From the NCBI GenBank assembly GCA_938010045.1, contig CALLFZ010000042.1, positions 1-40,579 on the forward strand: a DNA stretch of 40,579 nt. Direction: 5' to 3'. The notes below the pieces were generated by a model. The model saw nothing but the letters and a program-made list of their open reading frames with translations. It had not been told where the DNA came from and made no database searches. This DNA is from an uncultured bacterium. Lineage in GTDB: Bacteria; Verrucomicrobiota; Kiritimatiellia; PWTM01. The translations under genes were made by a program, and so were the position numbers. This document shows, in pieces, positions 23,968 to 32,523 of the stretch (its first letter is position 1; the number at the start of each line of letters is the position of its first letter).

Positions 23968-25608
23968 TCAGCCCCAGCTCTCCGGAAGGTCGTGAATTGG
24001 ACCGCCCGGCGGATCGCGAATCACCGTGTCGGCGCCCGGCGTGGCCGGATCGGCCCAAGGGTAGTCCAGCGAATAGTGCAAACCGCGGCTCTCGCGCCGC
24101 TCGCGCGCCGAGCGGATGATCAATTCCGCGACCGCGGCGAGGTTGCGCAGCTCGAGCACGTCGCTGGTGACGAGATACTGCTTGTAGTACTGGCGGATCT
24201 CGAGCCGCAGATTGCGAATGCGACGCGCCGCGCGTTCGAGCCGTTTGTTCGTGCGCACGATGCCCACGTAGTCCCACATGCAGGTGCGCACCTCGTTCCA
24301 GTTATGTTCAACGACGACCGCCTCGTCGCTCGGCACCGCGTCGCCAATTTTCCAATCTGGAATCGCGACAGGTGGCGGCCGCCCCGCCGTGCGCATCTCC
24401 TCGCGGATCACGGCCGCGCAGTTGTAGGCGCACACCACCGCCTCGAGCAGCGAGTTGCTCGCCAACCGATTGGCGCCGTGTAACCCCGTGCACGCGACCT
24501 CGCCGACCGCGTAGAGGTTCGGCAACGCCGTGCGTCCCGCGGTGTCGGTCTCGATACCGCCACAGCAATAGTGCGCAGCCGGGACCACAGGAATGCGGTC
24601 GCGCGCCATGTCGAGCCCGAGCTTCAGGCAGCGCGCGTAAATGTTCGGAAATCGATTGATCAGGAACTCGGCGGGCTGGTGGGTGATATCGAGCCACACG
24701 CACGGGTCGCCGCGCGTTTTCATCTCGTGGTCAATTGCGCGCGCCACAATGTCGCGCGGCGCCAGCTCGGCGCGCGGATCATAGCGTGGCATGAAACGTT
24801 CGCCGGCGCCATTGAGCAAGACCGCCCCCTCGCCGCGCACCGCCTCGCTGATCAGAAACGACTTCGCCTCCGGATGGTAGAGGCAGGTGGGATGAAACTG
24901 AATGAACTCCATGTTCCGGATGGGCAACCCCACGCGCCATCCCAGCGCAATGCCGTCGCCGGTCGCGACGTCCGGATTGGTCGTGTAGAGGTAGACCTTG
25001 CCCGCCCCACCGGTTGCGAGAACCGTCCAGCCCGCGCGCACCGCCCGGATCTCGCCGCTCTGGCGGTCCAGAAAGTAGGCGCCCACGCACCGATCGGGCC
25101 CTGGAGCGCCGAGCCAGCCGGTCGGCACCAGATCAATCGCCATCCAGTGCGGGCACAACCGCACATTTGACCGCGAGGCCACTGCCGCCAACAGGGTCTC
25201 GATGAGCTCGCGCCCTGTGATGTCGCCCGCGTGCAGGACGCGTCGGCGCGAGTGTCCGCCCTCGCGCCCAAGATCATATTCCTCGCCGTGTCCCTCGCGC
25301 CGCTCAAACCGGATGCCGAGCCGCTCGAGTTCGCGGATGCGCGCCGGACCCGCCCCCACGATCTCCCAGACCGCCGACTCGCGGCACAGCCCCGCACCGG
25401 CCGCCAGCGTGTCGCGGACGTGCGCCTCAATGCTGTCGTCGGGCGCGACGGCGGCCGCGATGCCGCCCTGCGCATAGTTCGTGTTGCTCTCCCACGCCTC
25501 TCGCTTGGTCGCCACCAGCACCCGCGCCTCGTCGGCGAGGTGATACGCCGTCAGCAGACCCGCCAGCCCGCTGCCGATCACCAGCACATCGCACTCCACC
25601 GTCTCCAT
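23968..25608 (-). CDS. nadB: L-aspartate oxidase NadB
   Basis: NadB oxidises L-aspartate to iminoaspartate with FAD, the first step of de novo NAD synthesis. The 546-residue protein has the FAD-binding GSGLAGL (12-18), the ESNTNYAQGGIAAAV segment, HTRRRV-type ring (SRRRVLHAGDITG), QFHPTCLYHP, EAVRGEGAVLLN and GLHGANRLASNSLLEAVV, all characteristic of the succinate-dehydrogenase/aspartate-oxidase flavoprotein family. The usual C-terminal helical domain follows. No nadA or nadC is in the window. The ATG is preceded at 6 nt by TATAGT, so it may be translated from a leaderless mRNA. The PAP2 gene follows immediately. Confidence 0.95.
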   Translation of the reverse strand: METVECDVLVIGSGLAGLLTAYHLADEARVLVATKREAWESNTNYAQGGIAAAVAPDDSIEAHVRDTLAAGAGLCRESAVWEIVGAGPARIRELERLGIRFERREGHGEEYDLGREGGHSRRRVLHAGDITGRELIETLLAAVASRSNVRLCPHWMAIDLVPTGWLGAPGPDRCVGAYFLDRQSGEIRAVRAGWTVLATGGAGKVYLYTTNPDVATGDGIALGWRVGLPIRNMEFIQFHPTCLYHPEAKSFLISEAVRGEGAVLLNGAGERFMPRYDPRAELAPRDIVARAIDHEMKTRGDPCVWLDITHQPAEFLINRFPNIYARCLKLGLDMARDRIPVVPAAHYCCGGIETDTAGRTALPNLYAVGEVACTGLHGANRLASNSLLEAVVCAYNCAAVIREEMRTAGRPPPVAIPDWKIGDAVPSDEAVVVEHNWNEVRTCMWDYVGIVRTNKRLERAARRIRNLRLEIRQYYKQYLVTSDVLELRNLAAVAELIIRSARERRESRGLHYSLDYPWADPATPGADTVIRDPPGGPIHDLPESWG

Positions 25609-25614
25609 GCGTCC

Positions 25615-25620
25615 ACTATA
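25615..25620 (-). promoter_or_regulatory. -10 element of nadB, leaderless type
   Basis: On the minus strand, TATAGT, GGACGC and the nadB ATG follow one another. The hexamer contains the TAG stop codon of the upstream methyltransferase gene. The arrangement is nearly identical to that at gcvT (TATACT-GGATAC-ATG). No clear -35 is seen. Confidence 0.55.
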
Positions 25621-26863
25621 CGGGGCCGTACCTCTCGAAGCCACTGGCGGCCGCCGAGCGATCCGGCGGGCCGCCCAGCTCGAATTCGAGGACACGACAC
25701 TCGACCGGACCATGGAACACGGTCCACCGCCGCGCGAGCCGCAAACCGATTCGTCGCGACATTCGCAGGTGGCCGGAGATCACCACCGCGCGCCCGCCGT
25801 CCGCCCGCGCGCGCAGAAACCGCCCGATCGCCGCATGGGTGACCGCCACCTCCTCCTCCCCGCCGCCGATCCGCATCCCCCACGCCGGATTCAACACATA
25901 CCAGGCACCCCGACCCGCCGGCGGCGTGTCCGCGAGCTCCGCCACCGCCAGCCGGATCGCGTCCTCAACCCCGGCCGCCCGCGCATTCGCCCGCGCCGCC
26001 GCCACCGCCGCTCCGTCCACGTCCGCCGCGACGATCGGCACCCCAACTGGCCGCTCCTCCGCTGCCGCACGGCGCCGGCGATCCTCCCACGCGTCCGCGT
26101 CGAAACCGCGAAGGTTCATGAACGCGAAGGAACGGCGCAGGACGCCTGGCGCGCGACGCGCCGCGATCCACGCCGCTTCAATCGCGATCGTACCGCTGCC
26201 ACACATCGGATTGGCCAAGGGCGCCTGCCCCCGCCAACCCGCCCCCAGCAGCACGCCCGCCGCGAGCGTCTCGCGCAGAGGCGCGGCGACCGCACGACGA
26301 CGATAGCCGCGGAACGACAGCGGCACCCCGCTGGTGTCGAGAAATAGCCGGCAGCGCGACGCCACCCAATGCACAACGACAACCGCGCCGTGGGGCTTCG
26401 ATGTGCTGTCCGGTCGCCGCCCGAGCCGCGAGCGCATCCGGTCCGCGATCGCATCCTTCGTGCGCAGGGCCGCGGCGCGTTCGCTCATCCCCGCACCCGA
26501 GGACGCCGCGCGGACCATGAACGGCCGGTCCGTACGCAGCACGTCCTCCCACGCGAGGCCCTTCACCCCGCGATACAGATCCGCCTCCGATCCTGCTTCG
26601 AACTCGCCCCACAACCACAACACGCGGTGCGCGGTCCGCAACCTCAGGTTCAGCTCTTCACAGTCCGCAAGCGTGCCCCGACTCTCGACGCACGTCTCCT
26701 CCACCACCACCGCCGCACGGCCCACCGCGCGCAGCTCGTCCGCCAGCACCGGCGCCAGACCCCGCGCACAGGTCACGGCGAGGGCCGCGACACCCGCCCG
26801 CCCGGCGTCCCCGCTTGACCCGGCCGCGGCCGGTTCCGTATTGTGCGAACGATGCGCGTTCAT
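25616..26863 (-). CDS. THUMP-domain class I SAM-dependent RNA methyltransferase (RlmL/UPF0020-like)
   Basis: A 415-residue RNA methyltransferase. The N-terminal region (LAVTCARGLAPVLADELRAVG) and the following THUMP domain bind RNA. RLFLDTSGVPLSFRGYR leads into the UPF0020 Rossmann-fold domain, with NPMCGSGTIAIEAAWIA as the family signature and ADVDGAAVAAARANARAAGV as the SAM-binding acidic loop. The catalytic NPPY/NPPWG-type motif appears as NPAWGMRIG, with Ala in the third position. Likely target is a guanosine N2 of 23S rRNA, as for RlmL, but this is inferred. The ATG at 26863 overlaps the divergent TPR gene start by 12 bp; a GTG near 26783 would start directly at the conserved core. Confidence 0.88.
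   Translation of the reverse strand: MNAHRSHNTEPAAAGSSGDAGRAGVAALAVTCARGLAPVLADELRAVGRAAVVVEETCVESRGTLADCEELNLRLRTAHRVLWLWGEFEAGSEADLYRGVKGLAWEDVLRTDRPFMVRAASSGAGMSERAAALRTKDAIADRMRSRLGRRPDSTSKPHGAVVVVHWVASRCRLFLDTSGVPLSFRGYRRRAVAAPLRETLAAGVLLGAGWRGQAPLANPMCGSGTIAIEAAWIAARRAPGVLRRSFAFMNLRGFDADAWEDRRRRAAAEERPVGVPIVAADVDGAAVAAARANARAAGVEDAIRLAVAELADTPPAGRGAWYVLNPAWGMRIGGGEEEVAVTHAAIGRFLRARADGGRAVVISGHLRMSRRIGLRLARRWTVFHGPVECRVLEFELGGPPDRSAAASGFERYGPV
26815..26844 (+). promoter_or_regulatory. Promoter of the BamD-like/LptE operon, leaderless type
   Basis: TTGACC (26815-26820), an 18-bp spacer and TATTGT (26839-26844) stand 7 nt before the ATG at 26852. The promoter lies inside the 5' part of the divergent methyltransferase gene. 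Confidence 0.6.
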
Positions 26864-27961
26864 TCTTCCATCCTGGCGAGATGGGCCGTCCTCGTCGGCC
26901 TCGCGGCTCGCGCCGCGCCAGAGACGGCCCCGCAAATCCCGCTGCGGACGCCGTTTCCCAACGCTCCAGTGTACGGCCCACGGGCCGCTGACCCAACCGG
27001 CTCTGAGCGGCCGGCGCCGCCCGATCCCGCGGCCTCGCTGGCCGCCGGGCGCGACCCCCGCCCCTACGTCGAGCAGCAGCGGCGGGAAAGCTGGCTGTCC
27101 TCGCTCTTTCTTCGGCCCGCCCACGCCGATCCGTCCAACCAACTCGCCTACGCAAGGTCGCTGCGCAACTCCGGCCGTTTGCGCGGCGCCGCCCGCGCCT
27201 ACCGCGCGCTCGTGAACACCTGGCCCGCCGCGCCGGAGGCCGTCGCCGCGCAGCTCGAGCTCGCCCGCCTTCTCGAGGAACGCGGCCTCTGGGAGGACGC
27301 CTTCGACGCCTATCAGCAACTCATCTCGCGCTACGCCGGCCGGTTCGATTTCAACGAGGTCATCACGCGGCAGGTCAACCTTGCCGACCGCATAGCCGAC
27401 CGGCGCTCGTTGCGCTGGCTGTTCGGCGGCTTCTCGACCCCGGAACGCGCGCTGCCGCTCTACACCCAAATCCTCACCAACGCCCCGAACAGATCCGACG
27501 CGCCCGCCGTCGCGTTGAAACTCGGCCGGATCCACGAGCAGAACGGAGACCTCACCGAGGCCATCGCCGCCTACGCGGAGGTCCGCATCCGCTACCCCGA
27601 CTCGCCCGAGGCCGAGGAGGCCGCTGCGCGGCGGATTGAGTGTCTTCTGCGGCTCGCCCAGCGCGCTCCGAACCACACGGCCGTCCTCGACGAAGCCTGG
27701 AGCTCGATCCGCGACTTCCTTGCGCGCTATCCGCAATCCACGCAGACGCCTCACATCCGGCGGCGCGGTGAGGAGGTCGCCGAACGCCGCGCCCGCATCG
27801 CGTTCGAGTCCGCCCGCCTGTATGATAAGCCGAGGTACTCGAACGACGTGATCCGCACCGCCTACGAACGCTTTCTCTCCCAGTTCCCCGACTCCACCTG
27901 GGCGCCTGTCGCGCGCCGGCGCATCGCCGAACTGGGCGGCGGCCGGGAGCCCCAGCCATGA
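26852..27961 (+). CDS. Exported TPR protein, BamD-like (outer-membrane assembly type)
   Basis: A 369-residue protein with a signal-like N-terminus (MRVHSSILARWAVLVGLAARA) and no lipobox Cys, unlike true BamD. After a Pro-rich linker (about 25-65) comes a run of TPR-type helical repeats, with segments such as LAYARSLRNSGRLRGAARAY, LARLLEERGLWEDAFDAYQQL, ALKLGRIHEQNGDLTEAIAAY and AYERFLSQFPDSTWAPVARRR. These resemble YfiO/BamD and tol-pal TPR proteins. The ATGA overlap with the LptE-like gene suggests that the two work together in envelope biogenesis. GTG at 26843 is an alternative start. Confidence 0.78.
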   Translation: MRVHSSILARWAVLVGLAARAAPETAPQIPLRTPFPNAPVYGPRAADPTGSERPAPPDPAASLAAGRDPRPYVEQQRRESWLSSLFLRPAHADPSNQLAYARSLRNSGRLRGAARAYRALVNTWPAAPEAVAAQLELARLLEERGLWEDAFDAYQQLISRYAGRFDFNEVITRQVNLADRIADRRSLRWLFGGFSTPERALPLYTQILTNAPNRSDAPAVALKLGRIHEQNGDLTEAIAAYAEVRIRYPDSPEAEEAAARRIECLLRLAQRAPNHTAVLDEAWSSIRDFLARYPQSTQTPHIRRRGEEVAERRARIAFESARLYDKPRYSNDVIRTAYERFLSQFPDSTWAPVARRRIAELGGGREPQP

Positions 27962-28491
27962 CCCATCGAACCGCCGTCCTCTTCGCCCTCCGCACGCTCG
28001 GCGCAATGCTCGCGTTGTTCCTCGCGCTGCCCGGCTGCGCCGGATACCGCCTCGGATCCTCGCTGCCGGGCAATGTGCGCCGCCTCCACGTGCCGATGTT
28101 CGAGAACCGCAGCCCTGAACCGCTGATTGAGGCCGATCTCACGCGCGAGGTGGTCAATGCGATCCAGCGCGACGCCACCTTCACGGTCGTCCGCCCCGAT
28201 CAGCCCGCCGACGCGGTCCTGCGCGTTATCATCCAGCAATTCGTGCTCGCGCCCGTCGGGTACGTCAGCGGCCGCCATGGCCGCGCCGACACCTACCGGC
28301 TCTCCATCATCGCCTCGTTCACGCTGACCGACGCCGCCACCGGCCGCGTCCTGGCGCAGCACGCGCGCGTCCATGGGCATACCATTGCGCCGCTCGTCGG
28401 GGATTTGACCTCAAGCAAACTGGCCGCACTGCCCGCCGCCGCCCAGGAGCTGGCGCGGGACATCGTCGACAAAATCACCGAGTCGTGGTGA
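27958..28491 (+). CDS. lptE: LPS-assembly lipoprotein LptE-like
   Basis: A 177-residue lipoprotein with the lipobox LPGC (24-27), so Cys27 would be lipidated. The mature start CAGYRLGSSLPGNVRRLHVPMFENRS is the classic LptE pattern, followed by EPLIEADLTREVVNAIQRD, a conserved helix of the family. LptE plugs the LptD translocon that delivers lipopolysaccharide to the outer leaflet, so its presence implies a diderm LPS-bearing cell. It overlaps the TPR gene by 4 bp. The convergent rpsT ends 41 bp further on; no clear T-tailed terminator lies between. Confidence 0.85.
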   Translation: MTHRTAVLFALRTLGAMLALFLALPGCAGYRLGSSLPGNVRRLHVPMFENRSPEPLIEADLTREVVNAIQRDATFTVVRPDQPADAVLRVIIQQFVLAPVGYVSGRHGRADTYRLSIIASFTLTDAATGRVLAQHARVHGHTIAPLVGDLTSSKLAALPAAAQELARDIVDKITESW

Positions 28492-28532
28492 CGGAACGAA
28501 GGGGCCACCGCGGCGCGGCGCAGCGTGGGAGC

Positions 28533-28868
28533 CTACACCGCCGCCGGCCCGGAACTCGACGCGGCGGGTTCGGCCGAGGCCGACGCGCCCGCCGCACCTG
28601 CGGCGGACGGCAGCGTGGCGAGGCGGCGGGCCATGCGCGACTTCCGACGGTTCGCGTTATTGCGGGCGATCACGCCCTTCTTCACCGCCTTGTCGAGCGC
28701 CGACATGTAGCGACGGTAGGCCTCGCGCGCGTCCTCGGACCGTCCGGCGGCGACGGCCGCCAGGACCGCCTTGCCCAGGTGTTTCAGGTGCGTGCGCACC
28801 GCCCGGTTGCGCCGCCGCGCCTTCTCCGCCTGCCGCGCCCGTTTCGCGGCGCTCTTAATGTTCGGCAT
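28533..28868 (-). CDS. rpsT: 30S ribosomal protein S20
   Basis: S20 binds 16S rRNA early in small-subunit assembly. The first 85 or so residues are typical: MPNIKSAAKRARQAEKARRRN, the KHLGKAVLAAV helix, and DKAVKKGVIARNNANRRKSRM. At 111 residues it is longer than the usual 85-90 because of a C-terminal tail of about 25 Ala, Ser and Pro residues, probably disordered. A GGAAGAGA Shine-Dalgarno precedes the ATG. It is monocistronic, with a good promoter and a leader of about 84 nt, long enough for translational autoregulation as known for S20 in E. coli; this is inference. Confidence 0.95.
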   Translation of the reverse strand: MPNIKSAAKRARQAEKARRRNRAVRTHLKHLGKAVLAAVAAGRSEDAREAYRRYMSALDKAVKKGVIARNNANRRKSRMARRLATLPSAAGAAGASASAEPAASSSGPAAV

Positions 28869-28958
28869 GGATGTCTCTTCCCCGCAATCCCGGTCACGCG
28901 TCGCGCGGGCGGCGCCACCCTCAATGTGGGCCGCCCTGCCGCGTCAGAACCGCGCGCC

Positions 28959-28986
28959 ATGATAGCGGCGCGCGCGACGCTGTCAA
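28959..28986 (-). promoter_or_regulatory. Strong promoter of rpsT
   Basis: On the minus strand, a perfect TTGACA (28986-28981), a 16-bp spacer and TATCAT (28964-28959) fit the sigma70 consensus closely, as expected for a ribosomal protein gene. Confidence 0.7.
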
Positions 28987-29014
28987 CGCGATCCATCTCG
29001 CCCCACCGCCCCAT

Positions 29015-29680
29015 ATGCGCGCGTTCAAATTCCTGATCGGCCTATTGCTGGCGCCGGTCGCCGCGGTGACGGTGCAATCGTTGGCGGGGCTGCTCGCCGA
29101 TCTGGCCCGCACGCCGGGCGCGCGCTCCGCCGTCGCGGCGCTGGTCGCGGGCGCGATGCTCGGCGCCGTTGCGCGCGCCGCCCTCCGCCACACCCCGCGC
29201 CTTGACATCCTTGTCCACGAGATGACGCACGTCGTATGGACCTGGCTGTTCGGCGGCCGCGCCTCGCGCCTTCGCGTGGGCCGCAGCGGCGGCAGCGTCC
29301 AGGTCACGCGCGACAACATCTGGGTTTCGCTGGCGCCCTACTTCTTCCCGCTCACCACCGTCGCGCTGCTCGCGGTGTGGGGGTCTGCCCGGCTCGTGTT
29401 CGGAAACGTCGGAGCGCAGTGGATCTGGCTGACGCTGCTCGGCGCCTCGTGGGGGGCCCACACAATCGGCGTCGTGCATCTGCTCCGCGTCCGCCAGCCC
29501 GACCTCGAGCCGCACGGCCGCCTGTGTTCTCTGACGCTGATCGTGACCGTGAATCTGTTCGGCGCAGGCCTGGCGCTCGCCATCGTCGGCAACGAGGGTG
29601 CCGCGGGATGGTTTTTCCGTTGGGTGCGGGAGCTGACCCTCGCCCTCCGGGCGCTGCTCGACGTTTGGGGTCTCGGCTGA
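29015..29680 (+). CDS. M50-like membrane metalloprotease
   Basis: A 221-residue membrane protein with about five hydrophobic segments. LVHEMTHVVWTWLFGG carries HExxH (His68, Glu69, His72), the zinc site of the M50 family, placed early and followed by RASRLRVGRSGGSVQVTRDN, as in the short M50B-like group. The conserved late motif is less clear: ASWGAHTIGVVHLLRVRQPDLEPHG may supply the third ligand. Close relatives are intramembrane proteases or their inactive kin; the substrate is unknown. The frame is open upstream, but this ATG precedes the first membrane segment. No Shine-Dalgarno or promoter was found for it. Confidence 0.75.
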   Translation: MRAFKFLIGLLLAPVAAVTVQSLAGLLADLARTPGARSAVAALVAGAMLGAVARAALRHTPRLDILVHEMTHVVWTWLFGGRASRLRVGRSGGSVQVTRDNIWVSLAPYFFPLTTVALLAVWGSARLVFGNVGAQWIWLTLLGASWGAHTIGVVHLLRVRQPDLEPHGRLCSLTLIVTVNLFGAGLALAIVGNEGAAGWFFRWVRELTLALRALLDVWGLG

Positions 29681-29706
29681 GCGGCGCGCGCGGTCCGCGG
29701 CGCCGC
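29681..29706. terminator. All-GC hairpin between convergent genes
   Basis: GCGGCGC and GCGCCGC enclose CGCGG-T-CCGCG with one bulged G, filling the 28-bp gap between the convergent protease and GH109-like genes. The position suggests bidirectional termination, but there is no T-tract on either side. Confidence 0.4.
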
Positions 29707-29708
29707 GA

Positions 29709-31058
29709 TCAGCCGCCCACGATCGGCAGCGGCGGCGTGCGCTCCCATACACCCCGCGTGAAATCCGGCACCTCGACCGGCTCTCCACCGCGCGCCACCG
29801 AGCGCTCGCTCAAGGGTGCGATGGCGCTCCACCCCGCCGCATCATAGACACTTTGGTCCAGCGGCTCCCCGTTCCGCAGACACCAGATCGTCCGCCAGTC
29901 CATCACGAAGTCCATGCCGCCGTGCCCGCCCACGCGTTTCGCCTCCTCCCCGACCCGCACCCAGAGCGGGTGGGCGTACTTCGTCTGGTACTCCTTCAGC
30001 GCCTCGCCTTGGATCCATCGGTGCGCATCCGGCTCCAAGGCCAGCCGTGGCGGATAGTCAGCGAAGCACCCCTTCGTGCCGCTGATCAGGTTGATCCGAC
30101 TGTAGGGGCGCGGGCTGGTCGTGTCGTGCTGCACCATGATCGTACGGCCGCGCGCTGTGCGGATGATCGTCGTGTTCATGTCGCCCAGCGCATACCGCGA
30201 CCGCCGCCGCCAGTCGTCCGGCGGAAAGTGCGATTCCGCCCACAGCGTGAGCCCGCGCTCCATCGAGCTCATCGAGACCAGCCGTTCGAACCGGTCGCCG
30301 CGATGGATCCCCATGTACTGCGCAATCGGGCCCAGTCCGTGCGTCGGGTACAGGTTACCGTTGCGGCGGATCGATTCCTGCAGCCGCCAGAACCGATGGT
30401 ACCCCTGCATTTTGGACGCGCGCAGATCATGGATGTAGGCCGCTTCGCCGTGGATCAGTTCGCCGAGCAACCCCTCGCGGCACATGCGCAGCACCATCAG
30501 CTCAGTCGGCCCATAGCAGCAGTTTTCGAGCATCATGCAGTGCCGCTGAGTGGCCTCTGCGGTCTCCACGAGCTGCCAACACTCCTCCAGCGTCACCGCC
30601 GCCGGCACCTCGACCAGCGCATGCTTGCCCTCCAGCATCGCCCGCACCGAGATCGGCGTATGCAGCCTCCACGGCGTGCAATTGTACACGACATCCACGT
30701 TCGGATCCCCGCACAGCCCGTGCCACGCCTCCTCCGAACCGGTGTACTCCTTCGCCTTCGGCCGTTGCTTCGTCTCAAGCTGCTTCTGCGCCGCCGCCAC
30801 TCGCTCCGGCTCCACATCGCATAGCGCCGTAATCTCTACGCCCTCGATCGCCAGAAGCCTCGGAATCGCGCCGCTCCCCCGCGAGCCCAAACCCACCAAC
30901 CCGATCCGCACTCTCTCCATCGGCGGCGTCTTGAGATCCATCACCGTTTTTCTCGCCGCCCGACTCGCAGCACCCTGACTCGCCGCCGCCACCAGCGCGC
31001 CCGCACCAACCGCCACCCGGAAAAACTCGCGCCGCCCAACCACTGGAGTCGCGCTCAT
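29709..31058 (-). CDS. Tat-exported Gfo/Idh/MocA oxidoreductase, GH109-like (alpha-N-acetylgalactosaminidase type)
   Basis: A 449-residue protein with a twin-arginine signal (GRREFFRVAVGAGALVAAA), so it should be exported folded with its NAD cofactor. The Rossmann motif is GLVGLGSRGSGA (53-64). The NLYPTHGLGPIAQYMGIHRGD segment (from about 235) and SMSSMERGL match the GH109 family, which cleaves glycosides by an NAD-dependent oxidation-elimination mechanism. GH109 members include alpha-N-acetylgalactosaminidases, but specificity varies. GGAGGAAGGG before the ATG and a good upstream promoter support the start. It stands alone, convergent to the M50-like gene. Confidence 0.82.
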   Translation of the reverse strand: MSATPVVGRREFFRVAVGAGALVAAASQGAASRAARKTVMDLKTPPMERVRIGLVGLGSRGSGAIPRLLAIEGVEITALCDVEPERVAAAQKQLETKQRPKAKEYTGSEEAWHGLCGDPNVDVVYNCTPWRLHTPISVRAMLEGKHALVEVPAAVTLEECWQLVETAEATQRHCMMLENCCYGPTELMVLRMCREGLLGELIHGEAAYIHDLRASKMQGYHRFWRLQESIRRNGNLYPTHGLGPIAQYMGIHRGDRFERLVSMSSMERGLTLWAESHFPPDDWRRRSRYALGDMNTTIIRTARGRTIMVQHDTTSPRPYSRINLISGTKGCFADYPPRLALEPDAHRWIQGEALKEYQTKYAHPLWVRVGEEAKRVGGHGGMDFVMDWRTIWCLRNGEPLDQSVYDAAGWSAIAPLSERSVARGGEPVEVPDFTRGVWERTPPLPIVGG

Positions 31059-31114
31059 GGCCTTCCCTTCCTCCGTTCGATGCCGCTGAGCGTACCCGCC
31101 CAGCGCCAACGGAG

Positions 31115-31143
31115 AAACTACAAACAGTTTAAAATGTCGTCAA
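31115..31143 (-). promoter_or_regulatory. Promoter of the GH109-like gene
   Basis: On the minus strand, TTGACG (31143-31138), a 17-bp spacer and TAGTTT (31120-31115) lie in an AT-richer patch. The leader is about 50 nt. Confidence 0.55.
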
Positions 31144-31201
31144 TTGAGTCGATACACCACACTTCCCCACACTCGAACCCGCTGGGGGCACCCTTCCATG
31201 G

Positions 31202-31226
31202 CATCGCAGCAATTCTCGCTGCGATG
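31202..31226. repeat. 9-bp-arm hairpin in the 31059-31530 intergenic region
   Basis: CATCGCAGC and GCTGCGATG pair perfectly around a 7-nt loop. CATCGCAGC occurs again at about 31452-31460. The rest of this 470-bp stretch shows no gene that I can support; no clear promoter for the DUF1080 gene was found in it. Confidence 0.5.
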
Positions 31227-31530
31227 AGGAAGATGGTCGCCCGGACCTCCCCTCGGCGTCGCCCTTGCCCGGCCGCTCCGTCCGGTGAAATCCAGCCATC
31301 GCCTCTCCCAGGACAACGCCCATGGCCCTCGTAACCTCGCATGTGGGATGAAGCCACGAAATCCGACGCGCCCACACCGACAGGTGCATGCCGGCACGGC
31401 GAACGTCCTGCGAAGATCCTGGTTGTGCCCACCCGCCGAAGTCGGCGATCGCATCGCAGCGGTCTTGCGTTTCTGACCAAGGTCCGCCACGCTGAAGGTC
31501 ATGGTTCCTTCGAAAAAAGGAGTCTGCCAC

Positions 31531-32163
31531 ATGAAACAGCTGCTGCTCGCCGTCTACGTTGCCGCCCTGCCATGGATCGCCCCGGCGCAAGGGGAGTGGA
31601 AAACACTATTCAACGGCCAGAACCTGGACGGCTGGATGTCCTCGGAGGGAGGCACGCCGAGCGCGAACTGGACGGTCGAGGACGGAACGTTGAAACGTAC
31701 GGGGCGCGCCGGCTACATCTGGACCCGCGAACGCTTCGGCGACTTCGAGCTCGAACTCGAATACCAGACCGAGGGCAACAGCGGTGTCTTCGTCCGCACG
31801 GACAATCCCCGCGATCCCGTGCAGACCGGCATCGAAGTGCAGATCCACACGCCCGGCGGGCCCGATAAGCACAGCGTTGGCGCCGTGTACGACCTGCAGG
31901 CCCCAGCGACGAACGCCGCCAAGCCGGGATGGAATCGCCTTCGCATCGTCGCGCGTGGCAGTCGCATTCAGGTCGAGCTCAACGGCGAGGCCATCGTGGA
32001 TATGGACCTTGACCGCTGGACCACGGCCGGTCTCAACCCAGACGGCTCGAAGAACAAGTACAAGCGTGCGCTAAAGGACTTTTCGCGCGTGGGCCATATC
32101 GGATTCCAGGACCACGGCGCGACGGTCGCGTTCCGCAACATCCGCCTCCGCGAGCTGAAGTAG
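31531..32163 (+). CDS. Secreted DUF1080 (3-keto-disaccharide hydrolase-like) protein
   Basis: A 210-residue exported protein with a signal peptide (MKQLLLAVYVAALPWIAPAQG) and a single DUF1080 concanavalin-like domain. Family motifs are WKTLFNGQNLDGW, WTVEDGTLKRTG, FELELEYQTEGNSGVFVRT, GIEVQIHTPG, WNRLRIVARGSRIQVELNG and GHIGFQDHGATVAFRNIRLREL. DUF1080 proteins are very abundant in PVC bacteria and include 3-keto-glycoside hydrolases, consistent with the oxidative glycoside cleavage suggested by the GH109-like neighbour, though the two are divergently placed. AAAGGAG precedes the chosen ATG at 8 nt; an upstream in-frame ATG at 31501 is less likely. Confidence 0.9.
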   Translation: MKQLLLAVYVAALPWIAPAQGEWKTLFNGQNLDGWMSSEGGTPSANWTVEDGTLKRTGRAGYIWTRERFGDFELELEYQTEGNSGVFVRTDNPRDPVQTGIEVQIHTPGGPDKHSVGAVYDLQAPATNAAKPGWNRLRIVARGSRIQVELNGEAIVDMDLDRWTTAGLNPDGSKNKYKRALKDFSRVGHIGFQDHGATVAFRNIRLRELK

Positions 32164-32179
32164 GTCAGGCGGGTTGGCC

Positions 32180-32461
32180 ATGGTGATCGGACTGCTCACC
32201 GCCCGGATCAGCCTCCCGGAGTCGCACTCGCTCAAGGACAAGCGCTCCGCGCTGCGCAGCCTGAAAGACCGGCTCGTCGCGCACATGAACGTCAGCGTCG
32301 CGGAAATCGGCGACCAGGACCTGTGGCAGTCGGCCGAGATGGCCTTCGTCACCGTCGCCGCAACGCGCGACGTCGTGGAACGCCGGCTGGCAGAGGTACG
32401 CAATTTCCTCTCCTCGACGCCTCGATGGGTACTGCTGGACACCGAGACGCAGATGCTGTGA
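32180..32461 (+). CDS. DUF503 (YlxP-like) small protein
   Basis: A 93-residue protein with the DUF503 pattern: MVIGLLTARISLPESHSLKDKRSALRSLKDRL, NVSVAEIGDQDLWQSAEMAFVTVA and a C-terminal beta strand. The family (YlxP in Bacillus, often near nusA-infB-rbfA) has a ferredoxin-like fold and no firmly known function. Here it lies 16 bp after the DUF1080 gene with no translation genes beside it. A weak GG-rich ribosome site precedes the ATG; TTG at 32174 is possible. Confidence 0.85.
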   Translation: MVIGLLTARISLPESHSLKDKRSALRSLKDRLVAHMNVSVAEIGDQDLWQSAEMAFVTVAATRDVVERRLAEVRNFLSSTPRWVLLDTETQML

Positions 32462-32523
32462 GCGCCGCGCCGCCCCATCCGGGGACCCTCCGCACCGCCG
32501 GCCGCACCCCCGCGGCTGAGGCG

